64,000 bases of DNA from Pseudoalteromonas haloplanktis ATCC 14393. Lineage in GTDB: Bacteria; Pseudomonadota; Gammaproteobacteria; Enterobacterales; Alteromonadaceae. Below are positions 41,808 to 50,933 of the stretch, one piece after another. A model generated the notes under the pieces. It made no database searches, was not told the origin of the DNA, and saw only the letters and a list, made by a program, of their open reading frames with translations. The position numbers and the translations under genes are program-made. How positions within the stretch are numbered: position 1 is the stretch's first letter; each line of letters opens with the position of its first letter. The stretch is from the NCBI RefSeq assembly GCF_000238355.1, contig NZ_AHCA01000002.1, forward strand, positions 248,001-312,000, read 5' to 3'.

Positions 41808-43583
41808 TTAACGAGGCAGAATAAGCACTGTAAGTAGGCACAGGAATAAACCGATAGCGATCACTTGCCACACCATTACGGGGTTACGCTGATAAAACGA
41901 CGGCTTATCAATCACTGTCATATTAAGCTGCGAGTTAGGTGTATTAAGGTCATTGATGAACTCAGAAAATGAGCTATAGCGATGCTCAGGCTTTACTGCG
42001 GTAGCTTTCATTAATGTTTGGTCAAACCAAAATGGGATATCATTACGGTAGTCGCGAATACTACGATAATGCCAAAAAGTGCTGCTTGACGATGTCGATT
42101 GGTTAGAAGATAACGACTTATACGGTAAGTGTCCAGATAGTAGTTCGTAAACGATGACAGCGAGTGAAAATAAATCACTCTTAAAGTCGGCGTTCAAGGT
42201 CTGTAATGTTTCTGGGGCTGTGTAACCTAGTGTGCCTTGCGGACATTCATCGGTTATTTGATGAATGTCATCATGTATAGAAGCAATTTTCACGGTGCCG
42301 TAATCAATCAAAGTTACTTTGCCGTGCGCATCTATCATAACATTATCTGGCTTCAAATCACGATGGACCATGTCAAGACGCTGAAAAGCTCGCAGTGCTT
42401 GAACTATTTGCAACGCAATGTTTCGCACTTGGCTTATTTGTGGCTTAGGGTTGTCTGCCTGCCATTGCCTTAAGGTTTGACCATCCATGTATTCACAAAT
42501 ATGATACAAAAATGCACTGTCGTCGGCGGTGCTAAGTACTTTCATCACATTAGGGTGGTCAATACGCTGGCCAACCCAACCTTCACGCATAAACCCTTGC
42601 AAGTAATGCAGATCCTCCGCAAAGTTTACTGAAGGTGTTTTTAATACCACAGGGGCCGTATACTCATCACTTTGCACTAAATAAATGTGTGAACGAGTAC
42701 TTGCGTATATCTGCCTTAGCACTTTGTATTGATCAAGCTGCTGGCCGACTTGCAATACGCTGGGAATTTTGCGTTTAGTGAGATCCCGATAACGTTCATC
42801 TAAGCACTTTTTGGGGAGCTGTTGTACTTTTACAAGTAAACAACTGACATTGTCGTCACTGCCCTGTGCAATCGCAAGTTGTGTTATCGCTTTCGCTGCC
42901 GCTTCCAAATCTTGTTCACTATTAATGCACTCAATAATCTGTGTTTTACTCAGAAAATCGTGTACACCATCACAGCTCAAGACATAAATATCATGTTGTT
43001 TTAGTTCAAACTGATAGACATCAACTTCTTGGTGTAGCTCTGCGCCTAATGCCTTAGTTAAATGCTGATTAACTTTATGGTCACGAGTTAGTTGAGTCAG
43101 TTCACCATCACGAAATTGCGCAACACGGGTATCACCCAAATGAAAAATAAAGCCGCTGGTTGATTTTAATATCAACGCACTAAATGTTGTCATCCAATGC
43201 GCTTGACGATGAGTCTGTTGGCTATTAGTAGGGGTTTGCGAATAAAGCCATAAGTTTAAACTAGCCAGCACTTTTGAGACTGATTTTTTTACCGACCAAC
43301 TTGGCTCAGTCGCTAAGTATTCATTAATAAAATGACTAACTGATAAATTAGCCGCTTCTTTGGCGAATTTTGCACTTGAGCAACCATCTGCAATACAGGC
43401 CACAATGCCTTTGTGATCACGCTCATGGCCTTGCGTATTCAGTGCGGCAAAGGCATCTTGGTTATCTGCTTTGATGCCTGATGCTGAGTGACCGCCAAAT
43501 GACACTCGTAGCTCATTGACAACATGCGCTGCAGCGATGCGTTTATTCACATTACGATTCGCTTTGACGGTTTCAGCTATCAT
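41808..43583 (-). CDS. Fused PP2C protein phosphatase / Ser-Thr protein kinase with C-terminal membrane anchor
   Basis: A 591-aa protein with two opposing activities. Residues about 25-260 are PP2C-like: GIKADNQDAFAAL, VACIADGCSS near residue 60, FHLGDTRVAQFRDGEL, VLSCDGVHDFL and GSDDNVSCLLVKV, which keep the metal-binding aspartates. Residues about 285-555 are a Hanks-type kinase: PVVLKTP (Lys near 313), VHRDLKPDNVMID (catalytic loop near 406), LIDYGTV (DFG equivalent) and GTLGYTAPETL. The glycine-rich loop is degenerate (RQIYASTRSHIYLV). A single membrane helix ends the protein (VMVWQVIAIGLFLCLLTVLI). It starts 11 bp after narK, with a good AAGGAG site. Target is unknown; NarK or the nitrate reductase are natural candidates. 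Confidence 0.9.
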   Translation of the reverse strand: MIAETVKANRNVNKRIAAAHVVNELRVSFGGHSASGIKADNQDAFAALNTQGHERDHKGIVACIADGCSSAKFAKEAANLSVSHFINEYLATEPSWSVKKSVSKVLASLNLWLYSQTPTNSQQTHRQAHWMTTFSALILKSTSGFIFHLGDTRVAQFRDGELTQLTRDHKVNQHLTKALGAELHQEVDVYQFELKQHDIYVLSCDGVHDFLSKTQIIECINSEQDLEAAAKAITQLAIAQGSDDNVSCLLVKVQQLPKKCLDERYRDLTKRKIPSVLQVGQQLDQYKVLRQIYASTRSHIYLVQSDEYTAPVVLKTPSVNFAEDLHYLQGFMREGWVGQRIDHPNVMKVLSTADDSAFLYHICEYMDGQTLRQWQADNPKPQISQVRNIALQIVQALRAFQRLDMVHRDLKPDNVMIDAHGKVTLIDYGTVKIASIHDDIHQITDECPQGTLGYTAPETLQTLNADFKSDLFSLAVIVYELLSGHLPYKSLSSNQSTSSSSTFWHYRSIRDYRNDIPFWFDQTLMKATAVKPEHRYSSFSEFINDLNTPNSQLNMTVIDKPSFYQRNPVMVWQVIAIGLFLCLLTVLILPR

Positions 43584-43594
43584 CTAATTTCTCC

Positions 43595-45064
43595 TTATGT
43601 AACAGAGATTAATTCAACAGAGCCGTCTTCATTTACTTCAGTAATGTGGCCTTTTGGTTCTTGCATAAACATTAACGCTACCAGTCCCACTAATGCACTG
43701 CCTGCGATGACAAAAAAGAAAGTTTGATACTCAACAATTGATAATACTGTTAAATATACTACCGCCCCTACATTGCCATAAGCACCTGTCATACCAGCAA
43801 TTTGCCCTGTTAAACGACGCTTAATCAGTGGTACTGCCGCGAACACAGCGCCTTCACCAGCTTGCACAAAGAACGAACATGCCATTGCCGCTATAACAGC
43901 TAACCACAGCGGCCAGCTTGCATCAACCAAGCCCATAACAAAATAACCAACAGCTAAACCCATCGTCAGCACAATCAAGGTTATTCTGCGTCCAAGTTTA
44001 TCTGAGATCCACCCACCGCCAGGGCGCGATGCAAGGTTCATAAACGCGTAGGCAGAGGCAAGCAACCCAGCATAAACCATATCGAGACCAAACACTTCAC
44101 TAAAGAATAACGGCAACATTGAAATAACTGCAAGCTCTGAACCAAAGGTTGTAAAGTATAAAATATTTAACACCGCAACTTGTTTAAACTCATAGCGTTG
44201 TGACTCAGGAACTGGTTGTTTAAAAATGCCTTTATTAATGTCATACGTTTTATATACCTCATAAATATAAAGTAAAATTAGAACACTATAGACACCTAAT
44301 ACAAAATTCGCGGAAATAAGATTGGCACCACTTGGTGACAGTTTCCAACTTAAAAGTGCCAGTGCCGCATACATTGGGATTTTCATGATCAACAGTAATA
44401 CAAAGTCACCTTTACTGGTTACTTCCATTGCGCCTATTTTTTTAGGTTTAAAATAGGTTGCCCCTTTTGGCGTATCGGTAACATTAAAAAACCAAATCAA
44501 GCCAAATAAAATACTGATAACCCCAGTCACAGCAATTGCATAACGCCAGCCATCTTCCCCACCAAATAGCAATGCAATTACAGGCAACGACATCGCTGCA
44601 GCTGCGGAGCCAAAGTTGCCCCATCCGCCATAAATCCCTTCTGCTATGCCAAGCTCATTCGCAGGAAACCACTCACTCACCATACGAATACCAACCACAA
44701 AACCTGCCCCAATAAATCCCAGCGCAAAGCGGGCAATGGCTGCTTGCTCAAACGTTGTGGCTGCAGCAAACATAAAACATGGAATACTACAGACTATAAG
44801 TAACGCAGAATAAACAATCCGTGGGCCGTATTTATCAGTAAGCATACCCACCACTACCCGCGCAGGTATGGTTAATGCAACATTTAAAATCAGTAACGTT
44901 TTTACTTCAGCCATACTGATCCCAAGTGAGGTGGCTATAGCTCCTAGCATGGGTGCATGATTAAACCAGACAAAAAATGATACGAAAAAAACCATCCAAC
45001 TAAGATGAAGCACTTTCATCTTGCCCCGAAATGAGAATAAATTGAATCCTGTACTTTGCTGCAT
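43595..45064 (-). CDS. narK: Nitrate/nitrite MFS transporter (NarK/NasA type)
   Basis: A 489-aa inner-membrane carrier of the nitrate/nitrite porter family, with 12 predicted membrane segments. The N-terminus has [19 protein letters not shown]. The first nitrate signature is in [19 protein letters not shown] and a second occurs as [19 protein letters not shown] in the C-terminal half. A long hydrophilic-hydrophobic insertion between TM6 and TM7 resembles the marine NNP type. It is the first gene of the nitrate operon, with AGGAG site, and is preceded by a sigma-54 promoter. Confidence 0.93.
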   Translation of the reverse strand: MQQSTGFNLFSFRGKMKVLHLSWMVFFVSFFVWFNHAPMLGAIATSLGISMAEVKTLLILNVALTIPARVVVGMLTDKYGPRIVYSALLIVCSIPCFMFAAATTFEQAAIARFALGFIGAGFVVGIRMVSEWFPANELGIAEGIYGGWGNFGSAAAAMSLPVIALLFGGEDGWRYAIAVTGVISILFGLIWFFNVTDTPKGATYFKPKKIGAMEVTSKGDFVLLLIMKIPMYAALALLSWKLSPSGANLISANFVLGVYSVLILLYIYEVYKTYDINKGIFKQPVPESQRYEFKQVAVLNILYFTTFGSELAVISMLPLFFSEVFGLDMVYAGLLASAYAFMNLASRPGGGWISDKLGRRITLIVLTMGLAVGYFVMGLVDASWPLWLAVIAAMACSFFVQAGEGAVFAAVPLIKRRLTGQIAGMTGAYGNVGAVVYLTVLSIVEYQTFFFVIAGSALVGLVALMFMQEPKGHITEVNEDGSVELISVT

Positions 45065-45162
45065 ACGGCACGCTCCTGACGCTATTTTTTATTAGAATAA
45101 AATCTTAAAATACTTTTAATACTCTTTTTTTGTTCTAAGTAAGTTAAAAGCGAGTAGGAACG

Positions 45163-45178
45163 AGCAAATTATGAGCCA
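45163..45178 (-). promoter_or_regulatory. Sigma-54-type promoter of the narK operon
   Basis: On the minus strand TGGCTCATAATTTGCT matches the sigma-54 consensus TGGCAC-N5-TTGC with one mismatch in the first block, correct GG-N10-GC spacing and the TTGCT core. It lies about 99 bp before the narK start. NtrC-like half-sites lie 60-120 bp further upstream, which is the normal enhancer distance. Confidence 0.6.
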
Positions 45179-45204
45179 TAAAATTATTTTCCATAATTTC
45201 AAAG

Positions 45205-45230
45205 CGTTATATTTTTAAAGTTATATAAAG
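45205..45230. promoter_or_regulatory. ModE-like inverted repeat in the narK promoter region
   Basis: Arms CGTTATAT and ATATAAAG flank a 10-bp AT-rich centre; 7 of 8 arm positions are symmetric. The arm sequence resembles known ModE operators (CGTTATAT). It lies 27 bp upstream of the sigma-54 element. AT-rich sequence makes chance matches likely, and no modE gene is in the window. Confidence 0.3.
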
Positions 45231-45264
45231 TGCTGTGGTTGCACTATTTGAGGAATATAAATGT

Positions 45265-45283
45265 GCTGTATCGGTGCAAAATA
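45265..45283 (+). promoter_or_regulatory. NtrC-like element upstream of narK
   Basis: GCTGTATCGGTGCAAAATA. It shares 18 of 19 bases with 6404-6422 and contains the GGTGCA half of the NtrC operator. It is about 90 bp upstream of the sigma-54 promoter. A second half-site TTGCACTA lies at about 45239-45246. Overlaps nothing coding; the modC stop is at 45289. Confidence 0.4.
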
Positions 45284-45288
45284 GTAAA

Positions 45289-46314
45289 CTAAATAGCGTG
45301 CAGGTGCGCATAAAGCGTCTGCCCTGTCGTAACACCCAACTGCTGCCATGCCAATGGGTTTAAACTGCATAGCAAGCTTTGCCCATCGACATCCAGAAAC
45401 AGCAGTACTTCGTATTGCTGTCGTTGAAAACTAACCAAAATGCATTGTAATGTATTTATGCAGCTGCTATTTCGTTCAAGCTTTAGACTGACACTGATAT
45501 CGTTTGCATTTACACAAATTTTATAACTACTTTTTTCATCAAATTGATTGATATACAGTACTTGCTGACTATCAATAAGTGATACTTTAGTTAAGTTATG
45601 CTCAGATAATCGACGCGGTTGCTGAAAGTTAAGAAAGCTAAAATGTGTGGTGCCCTGTTCATTATTAATTTGCTGACTGATGATCTCTGTATCGCCAAAT
45701 CGAGTCATTTTACCTTGCTTTAATTGCAACATTTTATCAGCACAATAACTGAGCTCTTTAAGTGAGTGACTCACCATAATAAAGGTAATATTTTTATTCT
45801 TTGCTAAATATTTTATTGCCCAAAGCAGGCGCTGTTTCTTCACCCAGTCGAGAGCTGAAAAAGGTTCATCTAACAAAATAATATTTTGTCCAAGTAGTAA
45901 AGTTCTTGCAAAAACAATTCGCTGCTGCTCCCCTCCAGATAAACTGCTAACCTCACGATTTAATAAATCTGAAATCCCTAATAAAGAAACCGTCTCATTA
46001 AGAGCGAGTTGATTGTTGTTCTTAGGCCGATGCTTACAGGCAAAACTTAAATTTCCAAGTACATCTAAGTGAGGAAATAATGGACAGGCTTGTAATTGTA
46101 AACTCATCCCACGTTTATCCGGTGCGAGGTTTGCTATATTTTGCTGGCGATTCGTAACAGACTGACCAGCACTGACACCACTGATCGCAGCTAATAAACT
46201 TGACTTACCTGCGCCTGAAGGACCAAAAACCCCGACAATTATACCCTGTTCAACTTCAAACTGGACGTCCAAAACAAAGTGTTTAAGCGCAAGGTTAATA
46301 TTAATTTGAAGCAT
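45289..46314 (-). CDS. modC: Molybdate ABC transporter ATP-binding protein ModC
   Basis: ATPase of the molybdate importer. 341 aa. Walker A is GVFGPSGAGKSSLLAAISG, the signature is VSSLSGGEQQRIVFARTLL, and Walker B is IILLDEPFSALDW. The H-loop is FIMVSHSLKELSYCADKM. A C-terminal TOBE (MOP) domain follows from about residue 235. The start overlaps the end of modB by 14 bp. It is the last gene of modABC, 224 bp ahead of narK. Confidence 0.95.
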   Translation of the reverse strand: MLQININLALKHFVLDVQFEVEQGIIVGVFGPSGAGKSSLLAAISGVSAGQSVTNRQQNIANLAPDKRGMSLQLQACPLFPHLDVLGNLSFACKHRPKNNNQLALNETVSLLGISDLLNREVSSLSGGEQQRIVFARTLLLGQNIILLDEPFSALDWVKKQRLLWAIKYLAKNKNITFIMVSHSLKELSYCADKMLQLKQGKMTRFGDTEIISQQINNEQGTTHFSFLNFQQPRRLSEHNLTKVSLIDSQQVLYINQFDEKSSYKICVNANDISVSLKLERNSSCINTLQCILVSFQRQQYEVLLFLDVDGQSLLCSLNPLAWQQLGVTTGQTLYAHLHAI

Positions 46315-46993
46315 TCTTCCCTCTAAAACCTAGGTTTGATCGATTAAACTTAAACAGTAAAACTAAGCAGATAAATGAAATTGCAAATAAAATCAGTGAA
46401 AGCTCATGTGCCGCCTGATAGTTAAGCGCTTCAACATGATCGTATAAAGCGATTGACACTACCTGGGTTTCACCTGGAATGTTGCCACCGATCATTAACA
46501 CTAATCCAAACTCACCAAGCGTATGAGCGAAACCGAGTGAAAAAGCACTTAAAATTGTACTTTTAAGTAATGGAATTAATAAAAAGAAAAATCGCTTCGA
46601 CGTACTAAAACCCAGCGCGATTGCAGCATTATTATATTGGCTATTTACTTGGTTAAACCCCACCAGTAAAGGTTGCATCACAAATGGCAATGAGTAAATC
46701 AGCGAACCTAGAATAATCCCAGAAAAACTGAAGGCAAGCTGGTGTCCCGTCAAATTGTGCCAAACCTCACCTAGTAGCGTATTAGGAGAAAAAGCCACTA
46801 ATAAATAAAAACCAAGTAAGGTTGGCGGTAAAACCAGGGGAAGTGCAATAATCGCTTCAAAATATGGCTTAAACCGACCTTTATAGTTTGCTAATAGCCA
46901 CGCGATTGGAAAACAAATAATGACTAGGAGTACTGAGGTGATAATCGCAAGTTTTACTGTTAACAATAATGCCGTAAAGTCTGTTTCTAGCAT
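46301..46993 (-). CDS. modB: Molybdate ABC transporter permease ModB
   Basis: A 230-aa inner-membrane permease with five to six membrane segments. The conserved permease loop is HTLGEFGLVLMIGGNIPGE followed by TQVVSIALYDHVEAL, typical of ModB/CysW proteins. It overlaps modA by 7 bp and modC by 14 bp, so the three are one transcript. Confidence 0.95.
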   Translation of the reverse strand: MLETDFTALLLTVKLAIITSVLLVIICFPIAWLLANYKGRFKPYFEAIIALPLVLPPTLLGFYLLVAFSPNTLLGEVWHNLTGHQLAFSFSGIILGSLIYSLPFVMQPLLVGFNQVNSQYNNAAIALGFSTSKRFFFLLIPLLKSTILSAFSLGFAHTLGEFGLVLMIGGNIPGETQVVSIALYDHVEALNYQAAHELSLILFAISFICLVLLFKFNRSNLGFRGKNASN

Positions 46994-47736
46994 TGGCTAC
47001 ACACCTTTAGATAGCCTAATTCTGCGATCTCACTTTGTACTGAAGGAGAGAGTATATAGCTCAGTACTTTATTAGCACTTGCTAAATTGTTAGTAGATTT
47101 TAACACCACGACTTGTTGCGTAATCGCTGGGTGTTGATCCGCAGGGATCACTTTATAAGCTAAGTATTTAGCATCAGCTTGTTGCTGGTACGCTGCTTTT
47201 AAACTAGCTAACGCGACAATACCTTGTCCCGCATTTGCGCTGTCTACAAACTGAAATGCCTGCGTAATATTATGCGCTAACACAAATGATAAATCGGTTT
47301 TAAGGGTGTGCTCATTGTAATATTTAGCCGCTTCACCATAGGGTGAAGAACGAGGGTTAGCAATGGCAATATAATTATTTTTCGAGTCTAATTCTGGTTG
47401 CCAAAACGCTAAGACTCCCGTTGCATAAGTATGAATACTCCCCTTAATAATTAATTCTTTTTGTTTTAATAATGCGGGTCTTTTAGCATCCGCTGAGAAA
47501 AACATATCAAAAGGCGCACCATGAATTATTTGCGAGTACAATACCCCACTTGCACCAGCTGATAAGGTTATTTCAATATCATCAACAAAAGGGGCTTCGC
47601 TTAAGAGTTGCTCTAAAGGCGCTTTAAAGTTACTGGCAACAGCAATATGCAGATTTTCTTTTGCCGATACACTACTAATAGTGAGTAAAAGAACAAACCA
47701 AAAATAGTAACTGACTCTATTGTAAAGCATTGACAT
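46987..47736 (-). CDS. modA: Periplasmic molybdate-binding protein ModA
   Basis: Substrate-binding protein of the molybdate importer. About 249 aa with a signal peptide (SYYFWFVLLLTISSVSA). Mature blocks are LHIAVASNFKAPLEQLL, ASGVLYSQIIHGAPFDMFFSAD and IAIANPRSSPYGEAA, all ModA features. The open frame extends to 47778; the ATG at 47736 or 47730 gives a normal signal peptide, and no strong ribosome site separates them. It is divergent from moeA with only about 47 bp between starts. Confidence 0.93.
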   Translation of the reverse strand: MSMLYNRVSYYFWFVLLLTISSVSAKENLHIAVASNFKAPLEQLLSEAPFVDDIEITLSAGASGVLYSQIIHGAPFDMFFSADAKRPALLKQKELIIKGSIHTYATGVLAFWQPELDSKNNYIAIANPRSSPYGEAAKYYNEHTLKTDLSFVLAHNITQAFQFVDSANAGQGIVALASLKAAYQQQADAKYLAYKVIPADQHPAITQQVVVLKSTNNLASANKVLSYILSPSVQSEIAELGYLKVCSQC

Positions 47737-47783
47737 TATGAGTATTGTTTTAATTATCGAATGAATATGATGAATCAATATAT

Positions 47784-49004
47784 ATGAATGACTGCTTTAA
47801 TGCATCCGGTTTATTATCGGTTGAATCCGCGATTGAAAATATCTTATCGACAATAAAACCTGTTGAGCAACATGAACAGATCAGCCTTTTCGATTCTTTA
47901 GATAGGGTTTTAGCCAAGGAGCTGATCTCTGACATAAACGTGCCTATTCATGATAACTCCGCAATGGATGGCTACGCAATTTGTTACCAATCATCATCTA
48001 ACAGCTATAAACAAGTTGGAAGTGTGCTTGCTGGAGAATATTTTGAGCCAGAATTAAACCCAGGTGAGTGCGTAAGGATCATGACAGGAGCCCTAGTACC
48101 TAAAGGCTGTGATGCGGTTATAATGCAAGAAAATGCAACTAAAACCGGCAACTCTGTCACTATAAATCAAAAAATAAAAATGGCTGACAACATACGCCGG
48201 GCTGGTGAGGACATACCTAAAGGGGCAACGGTTTTAACTCAAGGCCATAAGCTAACCCCAGTTGATCTTGGCTTACTGGCCTCGCTGGGCATCAATCAAC
48301 TAACTGTCTACAAAAAGTTAACAGTTGCAGTATTTTCAACCGGCGATGAATTAACCCTCCCGGGGCAACCATTAAAAACCGGTGCAATATATGAAAGTAA
48401 TCGCGCGGTACTTATTGCATCACTACAAAAACTTGCTTTTGATGTGATTGATTTAGGGATAGTTAAAGATACTAAAACCGCCATAAAAGACGCATTTTTA
48501 ACAGCTGATTTAGCTGCAGATGTTGTGATAAGTTCTGGCGGTGTGTCTGTTGGTGATGCCGATTATACTAAAGAGGTACTCAATGAGATTGGTGAAATCG
48601 GTTTTTGGAAAATTGCGATGAAACCAGGGAAGCCTTTTGCATTTGGTAAACTACCAAACAGTTACTTTTTTGGTTTACCTGGCAACCCGGTGTCTGCAAT
48701 AGTGACATTTATGCAACTAGTGTGTCCTGCTCTTAATTACCTTTCAGCCCAAGCAAAAATAAAGAAAACAAATAAGCTTAGTGCTATTACCACAACTGCA
48801 ATAAAAAAACGCCCAGGGCGCACCGATTTTCAGCGAGCAATTGCCACGATTGATAATAACGGCTTTTACACTGTAAGTGCCTTACCTTATCAAGGCTCTG
48901 GCGTGCTAACATCGATGAGTAAAGCCAACTGTTTTATTATCCTCCCAGCAGACTGTGCTGGCGTTGCTAAGGGTGCTCAAGTGGATATAGAAATGTTTAA
49001 ATAA
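47784..49004 (+). CDS. moeA: Molybdopterin molybdenumtransferase MoeA
   Basis: Inserts molybdate into adenylylated molybdopterin. 406 aa. Motifs: VPIHDNSAMDGYAI, GECVRIMTGALVPKGCDAV, VAVFSTGDELT, GAIYESNRAVL, VISSGGVSVGDADYTK, MKPGKPFAFGKL and FFGLPGNPVSAIVTF. All are MoeA signatures. It is the only plus-strand gene of the nitrate/molybdenum island and is divergent from modA, so the two may share control. Confidence 0.96.
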   Translation: MNDCFNASGLLSVESAIENILSTIKPVEQHEQISLFDSLDRVLAKELISDINVPIHDNSAMDGYAICYQSSSNSYKQVGSVLAGEYFEPELNPGECVRIMTGALVPKGCDAVIMQENATKTGNSVTINQKIKMADNIRRAGEDIPKGATVLTQGHKLTPVDLGLLASLGINQLTVYKKLTVAVFSTGDELTLPGQPLKTGAIYESNRAVLIASLQKLAFDVIDLGIVKDTKTAIKDAFLTADLAADVVISSGGVSVGDADYTKEVLNEIGEIGFWKIAMKPGKPFAFGKLPNSYFFGLPGNPVSAIVTFMQLVCPALNYLSAQAKIKKTNKLSAITTTAIKKRPGRTDFQRAIATIDNNGFYTVSALPYQGSGVLTSMSKANCFIILPADCAGVAKGAQVDIEMFK

Positions 49005-49011
49005 ATCATAC

Positions 49012-49043
49012 AGTAGCCTATTAAGCTGCGTTAATAGGCTACT
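49012..49043. terminator. Bidirectional terminator between moeA and the lipoprotein gene
   Basis: Perfect 13-bp inverted repeat AGTAGCCTATTAA / TTAATAGGCTACT with a 6-nt loop, between convergent genes. The plus side continues TTTTACAC. Confidence 0.8.
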
Positions 49044-49049
49044 TTTACA

Positions 49050-50924
49050 CTAAAACAATGACTCAAAAGTACCGTCAGGAAATAAAATACCAGGTACACC
49101 TCTAACCGCAGTTACATCTGCAATTTGTGTATCACCAAAGTAGAGTCCACCACTGTAATTACGACCTTTTTGCTTAACATCTAGCCAACGTCCTTGGGCA
49201 CCTTTTATCACTGCGTTGATATTATTTCCTACAGTGCGCAGGTTTATTTCAAGCGCCCTATTTTTTAATCGTAACGCAATATTTGCATTGGTAATTTCAG
49301 TTAAACGAGCCAAGCTACCGACATATGCAAACTGCAAATCATTTGCTCCATTTAATGGCAGTTCTAATTGTACTGCAAACACGATGTTCGTTGATGCTTC
49401 ATCAATAAATGGTGTTGCTTCTATAGCTTGTAAACTAAACGGAGTTATCTGATTTTCGCTAACCAGTTGGCCTTTAAAATCAAAGCTCGACAGTACTGTC
49501 ACAAGCTCTTCAAAAGGGGTAACAAAGCGATTGGCAGCTAGACTTATATCACCATTTAATGTGCTAATTTCATTTTTCAATGTGACGTTTGTGGCAATGG
49601 TAAGCTGCCCCGTAGTTTCACTTTGATCATTTGCAAATGGATCGTCAGTGCCATCAAAAGACAATACTAAGTCACTCACATCGACACTTAATTGTGTATC
49701 TGTCCCAATCACTTTGGCATTCATTACACCACTTACTTGATTACCTAATAAGCCACTGATACGCCATTGTGGAATATTTAAATCCAGTTGCACCTCATGG
49801 TTATCATACTGGCCACTGATCACCCACGAGTATGGTGATTCTTGGTAATTTATCGTTAAGCCTTGTAAGGTATAAATACCCGCTTCGGTATCATTTAGCG
49901 GTGAAAAATTATAGATCACGTCATAAAGTACATTAGCCAAAACGATAAGCGTCTGTTGCGACTCGTTATCAGCTATATCAACGAATTCAGTTAGCTTTTG
50001 GCTGAGTTCATCACTGTATTTTTGTTCTTGTAACCGCGCGACACCTAATATATTACGTACATCTTCTAGTAATTCTTTAGAATGTAATTGCTGCTCTGTG
50101 AGGGTACGTTGTTTAATGTTTTGTGCCTCACCAATACTTGCAAGCTTTTGTTTAACTTCACCAACAACTGATTGTAATAACTGATTACCTTTCACGTTTA
50201 GTAGGTTTTCCGATACATAACGATCGGCATAAGTACGGTAAAGTTGCAGGCTTTCTAACTGTGCTTGTTGTTCAACGACTGCACTGCTGCTTGTTGTTAG
50301 ACTTAACTCAATATCAGCAGCTCTTTTTAAAATAACGCCAAAGGTCAATGCATTAGTTAGCAGTTCTGCTTCAAGATTATCGTTTAACTGGCTATGCGTC
50401 AGATGATAAAAAGGGGTTGCGCTTACACTCTGTAGAGTAATATCTAAATTATCATCACTAATTAACGAACTGACTGGCGATAAATACAGTTTATTCTCAC
50501 CTGGCGCCGCCAAAAAGTCAGCTCGATAACTCAGAGTCATATCCATCTGCTCTTGATAATCAATACGACGGTTACTGTTCTCATCATACGGGTTATCTCT
50601 AAATGTTCGACCACAACCTGCAAAGCTGGGGCACGGGAGTGTTGCTCCATCTGAGACAAATTCAACACGATGGAAGTTTAATGCCCCTGCCGGTAACGTC
50701 ACACTATTAATATTTGCAACATCAATATTTTCAATGTTGCCTGTATTATCATTAACCAGTGTTAAAGTGCCTGATTGAGCTTGCCAAGGGGCAATATAGA
50801 AGCTCACTGATGAAGTGGTCTCTTCAACCGTTACTGACGTTGAGCTGGTTTGTTTATCATCTGATGTGCCACCACAACCGACAAGTGACACAAGTAAACT
50901 AACTGATATAAGTTTTTTTAACAT
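49050..50924 (-). CDS. Lipoprotein of unknown function, 624 aa
   Basis: Not a family I recognise. The signal peptide ends LVSLVGCGGTSDD with the lipobox Cys at 17. Near residue 98 is PCPSFAGCGRTF, followed by a DENSNRRIDYQE segment that looks like a calcium-type acidic loop. The middle is helical (QLYRTYADRYVSENLLN to about residue 330). The last 280 residues are predicted beta strands ending GILFPDGTFESLF. The same C-x-S-F-x-G-C-G motif and general plan occur in the 1033-aa lipoprotein two genes upstream. The ATG at 50924 behind AAGGA is chosen. It begins 9 bp after the barrel gene, so the two are co-transcribed. Confidence 0.75.
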   Translation of the reverse strand: MLKKLISVSLLVSLVGCGGTSDDKQTSSTSVTVEETTSSVSFYIAPWQAQSGTLTLVNDNTGNIENIDVANINSVTLPAGALNFHRVEFVSDGATLPCPSFAGCGRTFRDNPYDENSNRRIDYQEQMDMTLSYRADFLAAPGENKLYLSPVSSLISDDNLDITLQSVSATPFYHLTHSQLNDNLEAELLTNALTFGVILKRAADIELSLTTSSSAVVEQQAQLESLQLYRTYADRYVSENLLNVKGNQLLQSVVGEVKQKLASIGEAQNIKQRTLTEQQLHSKELLEDVRNILGVARLQEQKYSDELSQKLTEFVDIADNESQQTLIVLANVLYDVIYNFSPLNDTEAGIYTLQGLTINYQESPYSWVISGQYDNHEVQLDLNIPQWRISGLLGNQVSGVMNAKVIGTDTQLSVDVSDLVLSFDGTDDPFANDQSETTGQLTIATNVTLKNEISTLNGDISLAANRFVTPFEELVTVLSSFDFKGQLVSENQITPFSLQAIEATPFIDEASTNIVFAVQLELPLNGANDLQFAYVGSLARLTEITNANIALRLKNRALEINLRTVGNNINAVIKGAQGRWLDVKQKGRNYSGGLYFGDTQIADVTAVRGVPGILFPDGTFESLF

Positions 50925-50933
50925 CACAAGTCC

